Assembly: GCF_047345415.1 (NCBI RefSeq)
Contig: NZ_JBLFEP010000001.1
Location: forward strand, 248,001-312,000
Reading direction: 5' to 3'
Source of the DNA: Maribacter_C sp947494565
GTDB lineage: Bacteria; Bacteroidota; Bacteroidia; Flavobacteriales; Flavobacteriaceae
DNA length: 64,000 nucleotides
The position numbers and the translations under genes were made by a program. Each line of letters begins with the position of its first letter. Position 1 is the first letter of the stretch. Below the pieces are notes generated by a model. That model saw only the letters and a list, made by a program, of their open reading frames with translations, did not search any database and was not told the DNA's origin. This document shows, piece after piece, positions 17,121-25,600 of the stretch.

Positions 17121-17307
17121 CTAGGAGTCGTGCCTATTCCGGTTTTGCACGATCACGCCTTTTGAAGCACTCTGTTATTTACTCTTTTTCAATGGCCTTT
17201 TCTTCGTGTTACGGCCTCAAAAGCGAAAAGGTAGGGATATGCATCAAAAAAACGCTTGTAAAAGAAAAACTCAAGACGAGTAAGGTGGCTACTTTTTGTC
17301 AAAAGGC

Positions 17308-17315
17308 TATCTTTG
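17308..17315 (+). promoter_or_regulatory. Predicted -7 element of asnS
   Basis: TATCTTTG fits TAnnTTTG and sits 17 bases upstream of the asnS ATG. The remaining 17121-17307 has no recognisable feature. Confidence 0.5.
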
Positions 17316-17332
17316 AAACTTAATTTTTTCTT

Positions 17333-18766
17333 ATGCGATCCACTAGTATAAAAGAGATCCTATCTTCAGACCCTGCTTCACAAAACGTAGTGGTCAACGG
17401 ATGGGTGAAAAGTTTTAGAAGTAATCGGTTTATAGCCTTGAACGACGGTTCTACCCTACACAATATTCAATGCGTGGTTGATTTCGAAAAGATAGACGAA
17501 GCCCTATTAAAGCAAATCAATACGGGCGCTGCGCTGAAAGTCACGGGGACTTTGGTGGAAAGTCAAGGAAGAGGACAAAAAGTCGAGATCCAGGTCAGCG
17601 AGGTTTTGGTTCACGGTGGTGCCGATCCGGAAGTTTATCCTATTCAGCCCAAAAAGCACTCCATGGAGTTCTTACGAGAACAAGCCCATCTGCGTGTACG
17701 CACCAATACCTTTAGTGCCGTAATGCGTGTTCGTTCTGCGCTTGCCTTTGCCATACACCAGTATTTTAGGGAAAACGGATTCTATTACTTCCATGCGCCT
17801 ATAATCACTGGCTCAGATGCAGAGGGTGCAGGTGAAATGTTTCGCGTGACTACCTTAGATCAAAAAAAACCTCCCTTGAACGATGACGGTAGCGTGAATC
17901 ACAAAGAGGACTTCTTCGGAAAGGAGACCAATTTAACGGTTTCCGGACAATTGGAAGCAGAGGCCTATGCCATGGGACTGGGCAAGGTGTATACTTTTGG
18001 TCCAACCTTTCGCGCAGAAAACTCGAATACCTCGAGGCATTTGGCCGAGTTCTGGATGATAGAGCCCGAAATGGCCTTTTACGATTTGAACGATAATATG
18101 GATTTGGCCGAGGATTTTATAAAGAGTGTTATAAAATACGTACTAACTCATTGTGAGGATGATCTGTCGTTTTTGGAAAAACGTTTGTTGGACGAAGAAA
18201 AAACCAAACCGCAAGCTGAAAGAAGTGAAATGGCCTTGATCGAGAAATTGAAATTTGTATCTGAAAACTCGTTCAAGCGTGTTACCTATACGGAAGCCAT
18301 CCAGATATTACGCAATAGCAAGCCCAATAAAAAGAAAAAGTTTCAGTATCGCATTGATGAATGGGGTGCCGACTTACAAAGCGAGCATGAACGTTTCTTG
18401 GTGGAGAAGCACTTTAAGTGCCCGGTTATCCTTTTTGATTATCCTGCAAAAATCAAGGCATTCTATATGCGTTTGAACGAAGACGGAAAAACCGTACGTG
18501 CCATGGACATCCTATTTCCGGGTATCGGCGAAATTGTTGGTGGCTCTCAACGTGAGGAGCGCTTGGATGTATTAAAGGAAAAAATGGCCGCACTAGAGAT
18601 TCCAGAAGAGGAATTATGGTGGTATCTCGACCTCCGTAAATTCGGTACGGCGGTACATAGTGGTTTTGGACTTGGTTTTGAACGCCTCGTGTTGTTTGCG
18701 ACGGGAATGGGTAATATCAGAGATGTTATTCCTTTTCCCAGAACTCCTCAAAATGCCGAGTTTTAA
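17333..18766 (+). CDS. asnS: Asparaginyl-tRNA synthetase
   Basis: Class IIb aminoacyl-tRNA synthetase charging tRNA-Asn, 477 residues (E. coli 466). The N-terminal OB-fold anticodon-binding domain (V-V-V-N-G-W-V-K-S-F-R) covers ~1-110. The catalytic domain carries motif 2 (F-G-P-T-F-R-A-E-N-S-N-T-S-R-H-L-A-E-F-W) and motif 3 (G-F-G-L-G-F-E-R-L-V-L-F), with G-S-Q-R-E-E-R-L and the terminal P-F-P-R-T-P. The N-T-S-R-H-L-A-E-F segment distinguishes it from the aspartyl enzyme. A helical insert around 270-330 matches the long bacterial form. Followed by rpoN 43 bases later. Confidence 0.97.
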   Translation: MRSTSIKEILSSDPASQNVVVNGWVKSFRSNRFIALNDGSTLHNIQCVVDFEKIDEALLKQINTGAALKVTGTLVESQGRGQKVEIQVSEVLVHGGADPEVYPIQPKKHSMEFLREQAHLRVRTNTFSAVMRVRSALAFAIHQYFRENGFYYFHAPIITGSDAEGAGEMFRVTTLDQKKPPLNDDGSVNHKEDFFGKETNLTVSGQLEAEAYAMGLGKVYTFGPTFRAENSNTSRHLAEFWMIEPEMAFYDLNDNMDLAEDFIKSVIKYVLTHCEDDLSFLEKRLLDEEKTKPQAERSEMALIEKLKFVSENSFKRVTYTEAIQILRNSKPNKKKKFQYRIDEWGADLQSEHERFLVEKHFKCPVILFDYPAKIKAFYMRLNEDGKTVRAMDILFPGIGEIVGGSQREERLDVLKEKMAALEIPEEELWWYLDLRKFGTAVHSGFGLGFERLVLFATGMGNIRDVIPFPRTPQNAEF

Positions 18767-18809
18767 ATTGAATTCTTTAACTTTATAAGAAAGGTAGAAT
18801 ATAGCCCCA

Positions 18810-20267
18810 ATGCTAAAACAATACTTACAGTTCAAACTATCGCAAAAACTCTCACCGCAGCAGATTCAGTTGATGAAATTGATTCAGTTGCCTACTCAAG
18901 CGTTTGAACAACGGTTAAAACAAGAGCTGGAGGAAAACCCTGCGCTTGAAGGAGGCAAAGAAGAACCCGATACGCTGACCGATGAATTTGATGACACTTA
19001 TGAGAGCGAATTGGACAATGAAAGTATCAATGCGGAGGATATCAATATTGACGACTACCTAAGTGATGACGAAATTCCAGATTATCGCACCAAAGCTAAT
19101 AATTACAGTGCCGATGATGATGAGAAAAGCATACCCTACGCGGCTGGAATATCTTTCAATCAGCACCTACTCAGCCAATTGAATACTTCATACCTCAGCG
19201 ATGAGGAATGGACTATTGCAGAATTTCTAGTCGGCAGTGTGGATGAAAGTGGATATATCAGAAGGCCGATAGCGGATATTCTCGATGATCTGGCCTTTAC
19301 CCAAAATACCTATACCGATGAAGAGACGATCGGAAAAGTACTGAGGGTTGTTCAGGAGTTAGACCCCCCTGGCGTTGGGGCCCGTTCATTAGAAGAGTGT
19401 TTAATCATTCAATTAAAGCGAAAAGAAGTCACGCCAAGTATTGAATTGGCCATCGCCATATTGGAAAAGTCATTTGATCAGTTTACCAAGAAGCACTACA
19501 AAAAACTATTACAAAAACATTCGATTTCAGAAGAGGAATTGAAAAGCGCGATTTCAGAGGTAGAAAAATTGAATCCGAAACCAGGAGGTTCATATGCCGG
19601 AAACAATCGTATTGTAGAACATGTAGTACCCGATTTTTCGATACGCATTGTAGAAGGTGAGCTAGAGCTCTCCCTGAATGGAAGAAATGCGCCTGAGCTT
19701 CATGTGTCAAAGGAATATAGTAATATGCTCAAAGGGTATAAGGATGCTAAGAAAAAATCGAAATCACAGAAAGACACCATAATGTTCATCAAGCAAAAGC
19801 TAGATGCCGCAAAGTGGTTCATAGATGCGATTCGACAGCGCCAACAGACCTTGTTTATAACCATGAACGCCATTATGCAATACCAAAAAGAATATTTTCT
19901 TACTGGTGACGAACGCAATCTACGGCCGATGATCCTTAAAGATATTGCAGATGAAATAGACATGGACGTATCAACGGTTTCACGAGTGGCCAATAGCAAG
20001 TATGTAGATACGCCCTATGGCACGCGTTTGATCAAAGATTACTTCTCGGAATCAATGAAGAATGACCAGGGCGAGGATGTCTCTACCAAGGAAATCAAAA
20101 AGATATTGGAAACCGTTATACGCGAAGAGGAAAAGAAAAAACCACTGACAGACGATAAGTTAGCCGCTATATTAAAGGAAAAAGGCTATCCGATAGCACG
20201 CAGAACCGTAGCCAAGTACAGAGAGCAGTTGGATATCCCCGTGGCGCGCTTGCGAAAACAAATATGA
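18810..20267 (+). CDS. rpoN: RNA polymerase sigma-54 factor
   Basis: Sigma-54, recruiting RNA polymerase to -24/-12 promoters under control of AAA+ activators. 485 residues in the standard order: Gln/Leu-rich activator-interaction region (K-L-S-P-Q-Q-I-Q-L-M-K-L-I-Q-L-P), an acidic region II (~45-110), the core-binding domain, the HTH (I-D-M-D-V-S-T-V-S-R-V), and the C-terminal RpoN box A-R-R-T-V-A-K-Y-R-E. Its stop overlaps the start of the next membrane gene (ATGA). No sigma-54 activator gene is visible in the window. Confidence 0.97.
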   Translation: MLKQYLQFKLSQKLSPQQIQLMKLIQLPTQAFEQRLKQELEENPALEGGKEEPDTLTDEFDDTYESELDNESINAEDINIDDYLSDDEIPDYRTKANNYSADDDEKSIPYAAGISFNQHLLSQLNTSYLSDEEWTIAEFLVGSVDESGYIRRPIADILDDLAFTQNTYTDEETIGKVLRVVQELDPPGVGARSLEECLIIQLKRKEVTPSIELAIAILEKSFDQFTKKHYKKLLQKHSISEEELKSAISEVEKLNPKPGGSYAGNNRIVEHVVPDFSIRIVEGELELSLNGRNAPELHVSKEYSNMLKGYKDAKKKSKSQKDTIMFIKQKLDAAKWFIDAIRQRQQTLFITMNAIMQYQKEYFLTGDERNLRPMILKDIADEIDMDVSTVSRVANSKYVDTPYGTRLIKDYFSESMKNDQGEDVSTKEIKKILETVIREEEKKKPLTDDKLAAILKEKGYPIARRTVAKYREQLDIPVARLRKQI

Positions 20268-20872
20268 TGAAGTTATTCCAACAGGTAATTTCATATGTTT
20301 TTCACCCCTTGTTCGTTCCTGTTGTGGGCACCATGACATACTTTCTAATCACACCAAAGTACAGCCCTATTGAAGAGCAAAGCGGTACTATTCTGCCCAT
20401 ATTCATTTTGACGGTCGTCATTCCCATGATATCCTATTTGATCTTAAAGAATGTCGGTCTTATACAGTCAGTATTCGCTCCCACGATAAAAGAGCGGAGG
20501 TATCCCTTTTATATTAGTCTGCTTTTACTGTTGACCGTAGTCTATAAGGTATTACCCAATAATTTCACACCTGAACTTCACTACTACTTCTTAGGGCTGA
20601 TCGCAGCTACCTCCGCGTCGTTGTTCTTGTTATTTCTGAAATTCAAAAGCAGTATGCATTTAATGGGTATGAGTAGCTTGACCATGTATCTCACCTGCCT
20701 CAGTGTGCATTTTGAAATCAATATCACCATAGCCCTGGGCATACTGATTCTGCTCACAGGTTTGGTCGCCTCGTCGAGACTTTACCTCAAAGCCCACTCT
20801 AAAGCGGAATTGGTCATTGGCTTTTTGATAGGAGCCATCTCGCAACTGCTTACCGTAAAGTATTGGTTATAA
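20264..20872 (+). CDS. PAP2-like integral membrane protein
   Basis: A 202-residue protein with about six membrane helices. Near the C-terminus the segment S-S-R-L-Y-L-K-A-H-S-K-A-E-L-V-I-G resembles motif 3 of PAP2-type phosphatases (S-R-x5-H). The first and second PAP2 motifs are not evident (M-H-L-M-G where P-S-G-H would be expected). It is therefore either a degenerate PAP2 homologue or a membrane protein sharing only that segment. Start codon overlaps the rpoN stop by four bases, so it is almost certainly co-translated. No function assigned. Confidence 0.7.
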   Translation: MMKLFQQVISYVFHPLFVPVVGTMTYFLITPKYSPIEEQSGTILPIFILTVVIPMISYLILKNVGLIQSVFAPTIKERRYPFYISLLLLLTVVYKVLPNNFTPELHYYFLGLIAATSASLFLLFLKFKSSMHLMGMSSLTMYLTCLSVHFEINITIALGILILLTGLVASSRLYLKAHSKAELVIGFLIGAISQLLTVKYWL

Positions 20873-20903
20873 ACCTAACTTTTTCCAAACATGCCTAAAC
20901 TAC

Positions 20904-21383
20904 TCAACGGTTTAACAAGATTTCACCGTTTAATGTGGTATAATTGATTTTTAAGGCGTTCACTTTACGGAGTTCCTGCTTGACATCGGATATTAAGCCC
21001 ATATTGGCATTTTTATCTACTTTCAGCGAGACGGTCGCATACGGCCTAATACCCTCTGGCATACTAGCAATGCGACCGAGGACGAACGAACCTACCTCCA
21101 CTACATCAATAAACTTATCATCTACTTGTATTTTTGGTTCAGACCCTACAATGTCCTCCCATTTTTTTTGGGGCTTGCCGATATAAATCGTGATGATACG
21201 GTCTTTCTTTTCAAGCCGCTTCATCTCCGTGGCATTGGGCAGTTCATTGACTACCTTCAATGAATCATCTTTCATAACGGTTACCGTCATAAAAAAGAAC
21301 AGTAACATAAACACAATATCGGGCAAAGAAGCGGTTGACACTTCCGGACTTTCCTCATTTCTACCTAGATTGAATTTTGACAT
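20904..21383 (-). CDS. ExbD/TolR-family energising protein (copy 4)
   Basis: A 159-residue single-pass protein. The membrane helix T-A-S-L-P-D-I-V-F-M-L-L-F-F-F-M carries the Asp that takes part in proton conduction in ExbD/TolR, followed by a periplasmic domain ending I-N-Y-T-T-L-N-G-E-I-L. Works with an ExbB/TolQ-type channel to energise outer-membrane processes. It is closely related to the gene at 22982 and pairs with the 21396 gene upstream (12-base gap). Two adjacent ATG codons exist; the second is chosen because the paralogue starts M-S-K-F. Confidence 0.9.
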   Translation of the reverse strand: MSKFNLGRNEESPEVSTASLPDIVFMLLFFFMTVTVMKDDSLKVVNELPNATEMKRLEKKDRIITIYIGKPQKKWEDIVGSEPKIQVDDKFIDVVEVGSFVLGRIASMPEGIRPYATVSLKVDKNANMGLISDVKQELRKVNALKINYTTLNGEILLNR

Positions 21384-21395
21384 CATAGTTCGTTT

Positions 21396-22007
21396 TTAGT
21401 TTCTTTCGGCTTCGGATAGGTTCAAAGGAAAAAGATCTTGAATATGCTTGATCTTAGGCTTCAGACCTTCTTTTACCGATACCGGTGTTTCAGGGCTTAG
21501 GTAAGCCTTCTCCATATCGGTATAGAGCCTTTTGTAGAGCCGTTGTGCTTCTCGATTTCTAAGGTCATTGTAAGCACCGACCAATTCATTTTGCACCGAT
21601 ATATAAGTGCCGTAACTCGTTTCTCTACTACTCAGAAGAGACACGACGGCTTCTGCTGGGCTATCCGATGATTTCGAGTCTCTTTCACCTCTACAGTAAT
21701 CACAATACCTAGGGTCTTCCTGTGAAGCCCCACCATTATCCAAAAAGGCTATCGTAAGCTTTCGTAAATCTGCAAGATCTACTTGTTCGTCATCTACCAA
21801 AAGTGCTCCTTCGCCATTAATCAAAATAGGAAGAATGTTCTTCTCTGGAATGGGCAGTGGTGGTTTTGGATTAATTGCCGGTAACATTCTGGCCAAACCT
21901 GCGTCAGTTTCAATACTAGTGGTTACCAAAAAAAAGATCAATAATAAAAACGCAATATCCGCCATGGAACCTGCATTTACTTTGGGCACTTCATCTCTGT
22001 TAGTCAT
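21396..22007 (-). CDS. ExbD/TolR-family protein with long periplasmic domain and CxxC (copy 3)
   Basis: A 203-residue ExbD relative. The N-terminal helix V-N-A-G-S-M-A-D-I-A-F-L-L-L-I-F-F-L-V-T-T contains the conserved Asp. The periplasmic region is larger than in classic ExbD (~140). It carries Y-C-D-Y-C-R-G-E-R-D-S-K-S-S-D (near residue 100), a C-x-x-C pair facing the periplasm and therefore able to form a disulfide. A helical tail ends L-F-P-L-N-L-S-E-A-E. Paralogous along its length to the 23491 gene, including the Cys pair. Preceded by ~200 bases without a gene. Confidence 0.88.
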   Translation of the reverse strand: MTNRDEVPKVNAGSMADIAFLLLIFFLVTTSIETDAGLARMLPAINPKPPLPIPEKNILPILINGEGALLVDDEQVDLADLRKLTIAFLDNGGASQEDPRYCDYCRGERDSKSSDSPAEAVVSLLSSRETSYGTYISVQNELVGAYNDLRNREAQRLYKRLYTDMEKAYLSPETPVSVKEGLKPKIKHIQDLFPLNLSEAERN

Positions 22008-22205
22008 ACATTACTTTTTTACGCCCATCGATCGACGAGCAAGTGAAACAAAATTTTATGCATAGCACAAAATTCGAGTTCAATCGAAGTTTTGAAATAG
22101 GGTGTGTTGGCGACTAGCCGAGAACGAAGTTGGTGGTACTATCAACACATCAAGATATGTGCCAAATCTTAAAGTAGTGTTAACAAAATTAAAGGAAAAT
22201 CGTAT

Positions 22206-22904
22206 TTAAAGAATGTAGAATATCAAACCCACGCGCAATGGCCTCATTCGAATGCTTTCTTGTTCGATAAAACTCGTATCATCTAAAAGATTCGTAAGGG
22301 AATAATAGACATGTGCATTAAAGCTATTGAATCCAAAATTGAAGGTAATACCATATTGTAATGTTCTGGCATCAGGATTACTAAAAGAATTCGTTACTTC
22401 TCCGGAATCGTCAGAGGGTACGAACTTGGATCTCATATCATAGACATAAGCGAACGTAATACCTGTATAGATCCGCCAAAACTTGTATTCCCTTGGGTTT
22501 GAATTTCGCCATCTGAACTCTATAGGTAATTCAATGGAATGGGTCTCCAACTTACTCCTCTTGTATGTCCTATTTGAATTGATAACAGCGTACTGAATAC
22601 CGTCTGCCGTCTCCAATGCCTCCATATTGGTGTAATAGGTGTTCAAACCCAGACCAAGGCCTAGGCCCAGACCAATGGTTCGACTAGCGTTCAAAGGTAT
22701 ATCCTTGATCATACCTGCCCGAAGACCATAGGACAAATTCTGCTGTTTGACCTCCTCTGGTTTTTTCAGCAAGAAATTATAGGTAATTCCCAAATAGAAT
22801 TGATCCTCGAAATACCTAGGGCTTACTTCAAGCGATTCACTGCCCGATTGGGCCTTGAGAACTGATGTTATCCCCAGAAGTGTTAAAATGAATAATCGCA
22901 ACAT
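22206..22904 (-). CDS. Outer-membrane beta-barrel protein (PorT-family-like)
   Basis: A 232-residue protein with a signal peptide (L-G-I-T-S-V-L-K-A-Q) and alternating amphipathic strands ending in an aromatic residue set (V-G-L-I-F-Y-I-L), typical of an eight-stranded porin-like barrel. Segments such as H-S-I-E-L-P-I-E-F-R-W-R and Y-T-G-I-T-F-A-Y-V-Y-D resemble Bacteroidota PorT-type proteins. Assignment to the true type IX secretion PorT is not secure. The open frame extends to 22937, but that region is the terminator of the upstream exbD gene, so the ATG at 22904 is used. It lies between two exbD pairs. Confidence 0.7.
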   Translation of the reverse strand: MLRLFILTLLGITSVLKAQSGSESLEVSPRYFEDQFYLGITYNFLLKKPEEVKQQNLSYGLRAGMIKDIPLNASRTIGLGLGLGLGLNTYYTNMEALETADGIQYAVINSNRTYKRSKLETHSIELPIEFRWRNSNPREYKFWRIYTGITFAYVYDMRSKFVPSDDSGEVTNSFSNPDARTLQYGITFNFGFNSFNAHVYYSLTNLLDDTSFIEQESIRMRPLRVGLIFYIL

Positions 22905-22926
22905 CCCATCAAAGTTACATAAATAA

Positions 22927-22957
22927 AAAAGCTCCAAAAATCAATTTGGAGCCTTTT
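22927..22957 (-). terminator. Rho-independent terminator between exbD copy 2 and the barrel gene
   Basis: GCTCCAAA/TTTGGAGC stem (22931-22938 with 22945-22952), six-base loop, with T6 following on the minus strand. It suggests that the exbB-exbD operon ends here and the barrel gene starts a new unit. Confidence 0.8.
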
Positions 22958-22981
22958 ATAAGTTTGAAAATGTTCTAGTTA

Positions 22982-23464
22982 CTACTCAAGATTAGTAAAT
23001 GCATCACCACTTACTGTGGTGTAATTAACCTTTAAGGCATTTACTTTTCTCAGTTCTTCCTTAATATCGGATATAATACCCATGTTGGCATTCTTATCGA
23101 CTTTAAGGGAGGTCGTCAATACATTTTGTAGTTCTTGGGCTTTTTTCGCTCTTTCCATTAAGATAAAATCCCCTACGTCGGAAGGGTCGGCAAACTTATC
23201 GTTCAACTGAATCTTAGATTCAGAGCCGAAGACCTTTGCGTACTCCGGTGTTGGCTTACCCACATAAATGGTAATAACTCTATCCTTCTTTTCGAGCTTT
23301 TTGATTTCGCTAGCACTGGGAAGGTTATTTTCCACTTTGAGCGAACTGTCTTTCATTACCGTTACGGTCATGAAGAAAAACAAAAGCATGAAAACGATAT
23401 CAGGTAACGACGCCGTTGAAACCGCGGGTAAATCTCCGTCTTTTTTCTTTGCAAATTTTGACAT
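22982..23464 (-). CDS. ExbD/TolR-family energising protein (copy 2)
   Basis: A 160-residue protein with the helix S-T-A-S-L-P-D-I-V-F-M-L-L-F-F-F-M-T-V, including the conserved Asp, and a compact periplasmic domain (L-P-S-A-S-E-I-K-K-L-E-K, V-D-K-N-A-N-M-G-I-I-S-D). It matches copy 4 (20904-21383) almost segment for segment, so the two arose by duplication. Last gene of the unit exbB, 24110, 23491, 22982, with a terminator directly behind it. It probably forms the stator complex with the ExbB protein encoded at 24579. Confidence 0.92.
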   Translation of the reverse strand: MSKFAKKKDGDLPAVSTASLPDIVFMLLFFFMTVTVMKDSSLKVENNLPSASEIKKLEKKDRVITIYVGKPTPEYAKVFGSESKIQLNDKFADPSDVGDFILMERAKKAQELQNVLTTSLKVDKNANMGIISDIKEELRKVNALKVNYTTVSGDAFTNLE

Positions 23465-23490
23465 AATCCTATAGTTATTTAAGACGTGTA

Positions 23491-24096
23491 TTAATTAGAT
23501 GAAGTCTCTGCTTCCGAAAGCTTCTGAGGGTACATCTCCTGTATCCTTTTCACCTTTTCCTTCAATTCATCCTTAAGGTCTTCATCGGTTTCCGGATTGA
23601 GGTAATCCGCTTCCAAGTCTACAAAAGGACGGTTGAACAAACGCATTGATTCTCTGTTCCGCAACTCGTTATACGCACCTACTAATTCATTCTGAACGGT
23701 GATGTAGGTACTGTACTTCGTTTCCCTATCATTTTTCAAAGAGATAATCGCCTTTGACGGATTATCCGATGACTCCGAATCTTTTGCGCCTTTGCAAAAA
23801 CTACATGTGCCATCGCCATTATTGTCCAAAAAGGCTACCGCCTTGGCCCGTAAATCTTTAAGCTCGGTCAATTCATCATCGGCCAACAACTGATTGTTCT
23901 TGTTGATACTGACCTGAAAAATATTCTTCTGCTTAATGATAACATCAGTATCGGGCGGTTCGATTGGTGGCAACATACGATCCAAACCTGCATCTGTCTC
24001 AATGGTGGTGGTCACCAAGAAGAAGATAAGCAGTAAGAATGCGATATCTGCCATGGATCCTGCGTTTACTTCTGGTGCTCCTGCTCTTCTACCCAT
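23491..24096 (-). CDS. ExbD/TolR-family protein with long periplasmic domain and CxxC (copy 1)
   Basis: A 201-residue ExbD relative whose membrane helix (G-S-M-A-D-I-A-F-L-L-L-I-F-F-L-V-T-T-T) holds the proton-pathway Asp. The extended periplasmic domain includes C-S-F-C-K-G-A-K-D-S-E-S-S-D, the same C-x-x-C insertion as copy 3. It also has the long helix E-L-V-G-A-Y-N-E-L-R-N-R-E-S and a charged tail. Lies 13 bases after the small membrane gene and 26 bases before copy 2. Having two different ExbD types next to each other suggests a heteromeric or dual-function complex. Confidence 0.9.
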   Translation of the reverse strand: MGRRAGAPEVNAGSMADIAFLLLIFFLVTTTIETDAGLDRMLPPIEPPDTDVIIKQKNIFQVSINKNNQLLADDELTELKDLRAKAVAFLDNNGDGTCSFCKGAKDSESSDNPSKAIISLKNDRETKYSTYITVQNELVGAYNELRNRESMRLFNRPFVDLEADYLNPETDEDLKDELKEKVKRIQEMYPQKLSEAETSSN

Positions 24097-24109
24097 GATT
24101 TATCTATTT

Positions 24110-24553
24110 TTATTTACCTGTTGCCTTTTTGATAGCGCCCCAAGCGATTAGTCCTACAGCTACGACCAACATGATAAAAAACATGTTGATACCAGCTCCT
24201 ACTTGCTTAATACCGCCTTCACTGGTCTCTATACCGGCCGAAGCCATTTTTTCGATCGACACATCCGTACCACTCGAAAGTCCATATGCTATACCTAAGA
24301 GTACCAAAAGACCTACAATTCCGAACAACGCCTTCTTCAACCCTCCTGGAGTAGAAACAACATTCTTCAGACCGAAAACTACAGTAGCAATTACAGCGAT
24401 GGCCAAAAGAAGGTAGGCCAAGGCGAACATTACCGTAATTCCAGTGCTGCCCATTGCTTCACCCATTGGCATATCACTATCGGGCATCATGAAGAGCATA
24501 ATAAATGCGATGATGCTGATGGCAATTAAACCGATTTTTACAATTTTATGCAT
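24110..24553 (-). CDS. Conserved-context membrane protein between exbB and exbD
   Basis: A 147-residue protein with about four hydrophobic segments (I-A-I-S-I-I-A-F-I-M-L-F-M, a Leu/Ala-rich stretch near 45-65, L-F-G-I-V-G-L-L-V-L-L-G, and F-I-M-L-V-V-A-V-G-L-I-A-W near the end). No family recognised and no catalytic motif. Tight spacing to exbB (25 bases) and exbD (13 bases) places it in the same operon, so it may be an accessory subunit of the ExbB/ExbD complex. That role is inferred from context only. Confidence 0.75.
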   Translation of the reverse strand: MHKIVKIGLIAISIIAFIMLFMMPDSDMPMGEAMGSTGITVMFALAYLLLAIAVIATVVFGLKNVVSTPGGLKKALFGIVGLLVLLGIAYGLSSGTDVSIEKMASAGIETSEGGIKQVGAGINMFFIMLVVAVGLIAWGAIKKATGK

Positions 24554-24578
24554 TATACTTGATTTAAAGGTCCGACTA

Positions 24579-25364
24579 TTATTTTTTGTGATCTACCAAC
24601 ATATCGATTAAAGAAATCGATGAATCTTCCATGTCATTTACAATGCTATCGATTTTAGCAATAATATAGTTGTAGAAAATCTGAAGTATAATCGCCGTAA
24701 TAAGACCGAATACCGTTGTTAATAATGCCACCTGAATATCACCTGCAATAAGTGATGCACTCAAGTTACCGACCGCACTAATTTTCTCGAAGGCCTGAAT
24801 CATACCGATTACCGTACCCATGAAACCAAGCATCGGCGCAATCGCGATAAACAGTGATAACCAGGAAACGTTTTTCTCTAACTGTCCCATTTGAACTCCT
24901 CCGTACGAAACAACCGCTTTCTCGGCAGCCTCAACACTTTCCCCTGCTCTATCGAGACCTTGGTAGTAAATTGAAGCAACGGGGCCTTTGGTGTTTCTAC
25001 AAACTTCCTTAGCAGCCTCAACACCACCGGATGCTAACGCATCTTCGACCTGTTGTCTTAGTTTTGAAGTATTTGTACTAGCCAAGTTTAAATAAATGAT
25101 TCTTTCAATAGCTACCGCCAAACCGAGTATCAAACAAATCAATACAAAGCTCATAAAGCCCGCACCACCCTTGATGAATTGCTCTTTAAGAACCTGTGTA
25201 AAACTTCTGTCCGCTGGAGCGGCATCATCTTGCACCAACATTGTAGTGGCTGCGATTGTTGTCAAATTTGATACAACCGATGAAGTGGTCGCTTTTGCAT
25301 TTACCGTATTTGTACTTAATACAAATAACCCAGCTAGGGCCAGGATAGAGAATAATTTTTTCAT
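24579..25364 (-). CDS. MotA/TolQ/ExbB-family proton channel protein
   Basis: A 261-residue inner-membrane protein. It opens with a cleavable-looking hydrophobic segment (L-A-L-A-G-L-F-V-L-S), unusual for E. coli ExbB but common in Bacteroidota. The first core helix (F-M-S-F-V-L-I-C-L-I-L-G) is followed by a cytoplasmic domain. The conserved helix pair then reads L-F-I-A-I-A-P-M-L-G-F-M-G-T-V-I-G-M-I-Q-A-F and L-L-T-T-V-F-G-L-I-T-A-I. Works with ExbD to convert proton motive force into work at the outer membrane. ATG at 25364 preferred to a TTG three codons upstream. Confidence 0.93.
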   Translation of the reverse strand: MKKLFSILALAGLFVLSTNTVNAKATTSSVVSNLTTIAATTMLVQDDAAPADRSFTQVLKEQFIKGGAGFMSFVLICLILGLAVAIERIIYLNLASTNTSKLRQQVEDALASGGVEAAKEVCRNTKGPVASIYYQGLDRAGESVEAAEKAVVSYGGVQMGQLEKNVSWLSLFIAIAPMLGFMGTVIGMIQAFEKISAVGNLSASLIAGDIQVALLTTVFGLITAIILQIFYNYIIAKIDSIVNDMEDSSISLIDMLVDHKK

Positions 25365-25445
25365 TTTTTTCAAACTTAGGATTTCGATTAGTTAATTGTG
25401 TTAAAGATAAAAAAATTTAGTAATAATAAAAGTAAAATAAAAATG

Positions 25446-25533
25446 CAGAGAGGAAGGGATTCGAACCCTCGATACACTTTTGGTGTATACACACTTTCCA
25501 GGCGTGCGCCTTCGACCACTCGGCCACCTCTCT
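25446..25533 (-). tRNA. tRNA-Ser (anticodon GGA)
   Basis: An 88-base class II tRNA on the minus strand. The acceptor stem AGAGAGG pairs with CCTCTCT and the discriminator is G. The D-arm holds GGCCGAGTGGTCGAAGGC, the anticodon loop CTGGAAA gives GGA, a long variable arm follows, and the T-arm loop is TTCGAAT. The 3' CCA is not encoded. Confidence 0.97.
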
Positions 25534-25600
25534 AGTTTAGCCTTAAAGGTTGCCCAAATAACAAAAAAAATATTAGTTGAGGAAATATAAGCCGTTATTT

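Noticed and set aside
20264..20872. Calling the gene after rpoN a functional PAP2 phosphatase
   Set aside because: Only a motif-3-like segment is present; motifs 1 and 2 are missing or unrecognisable.
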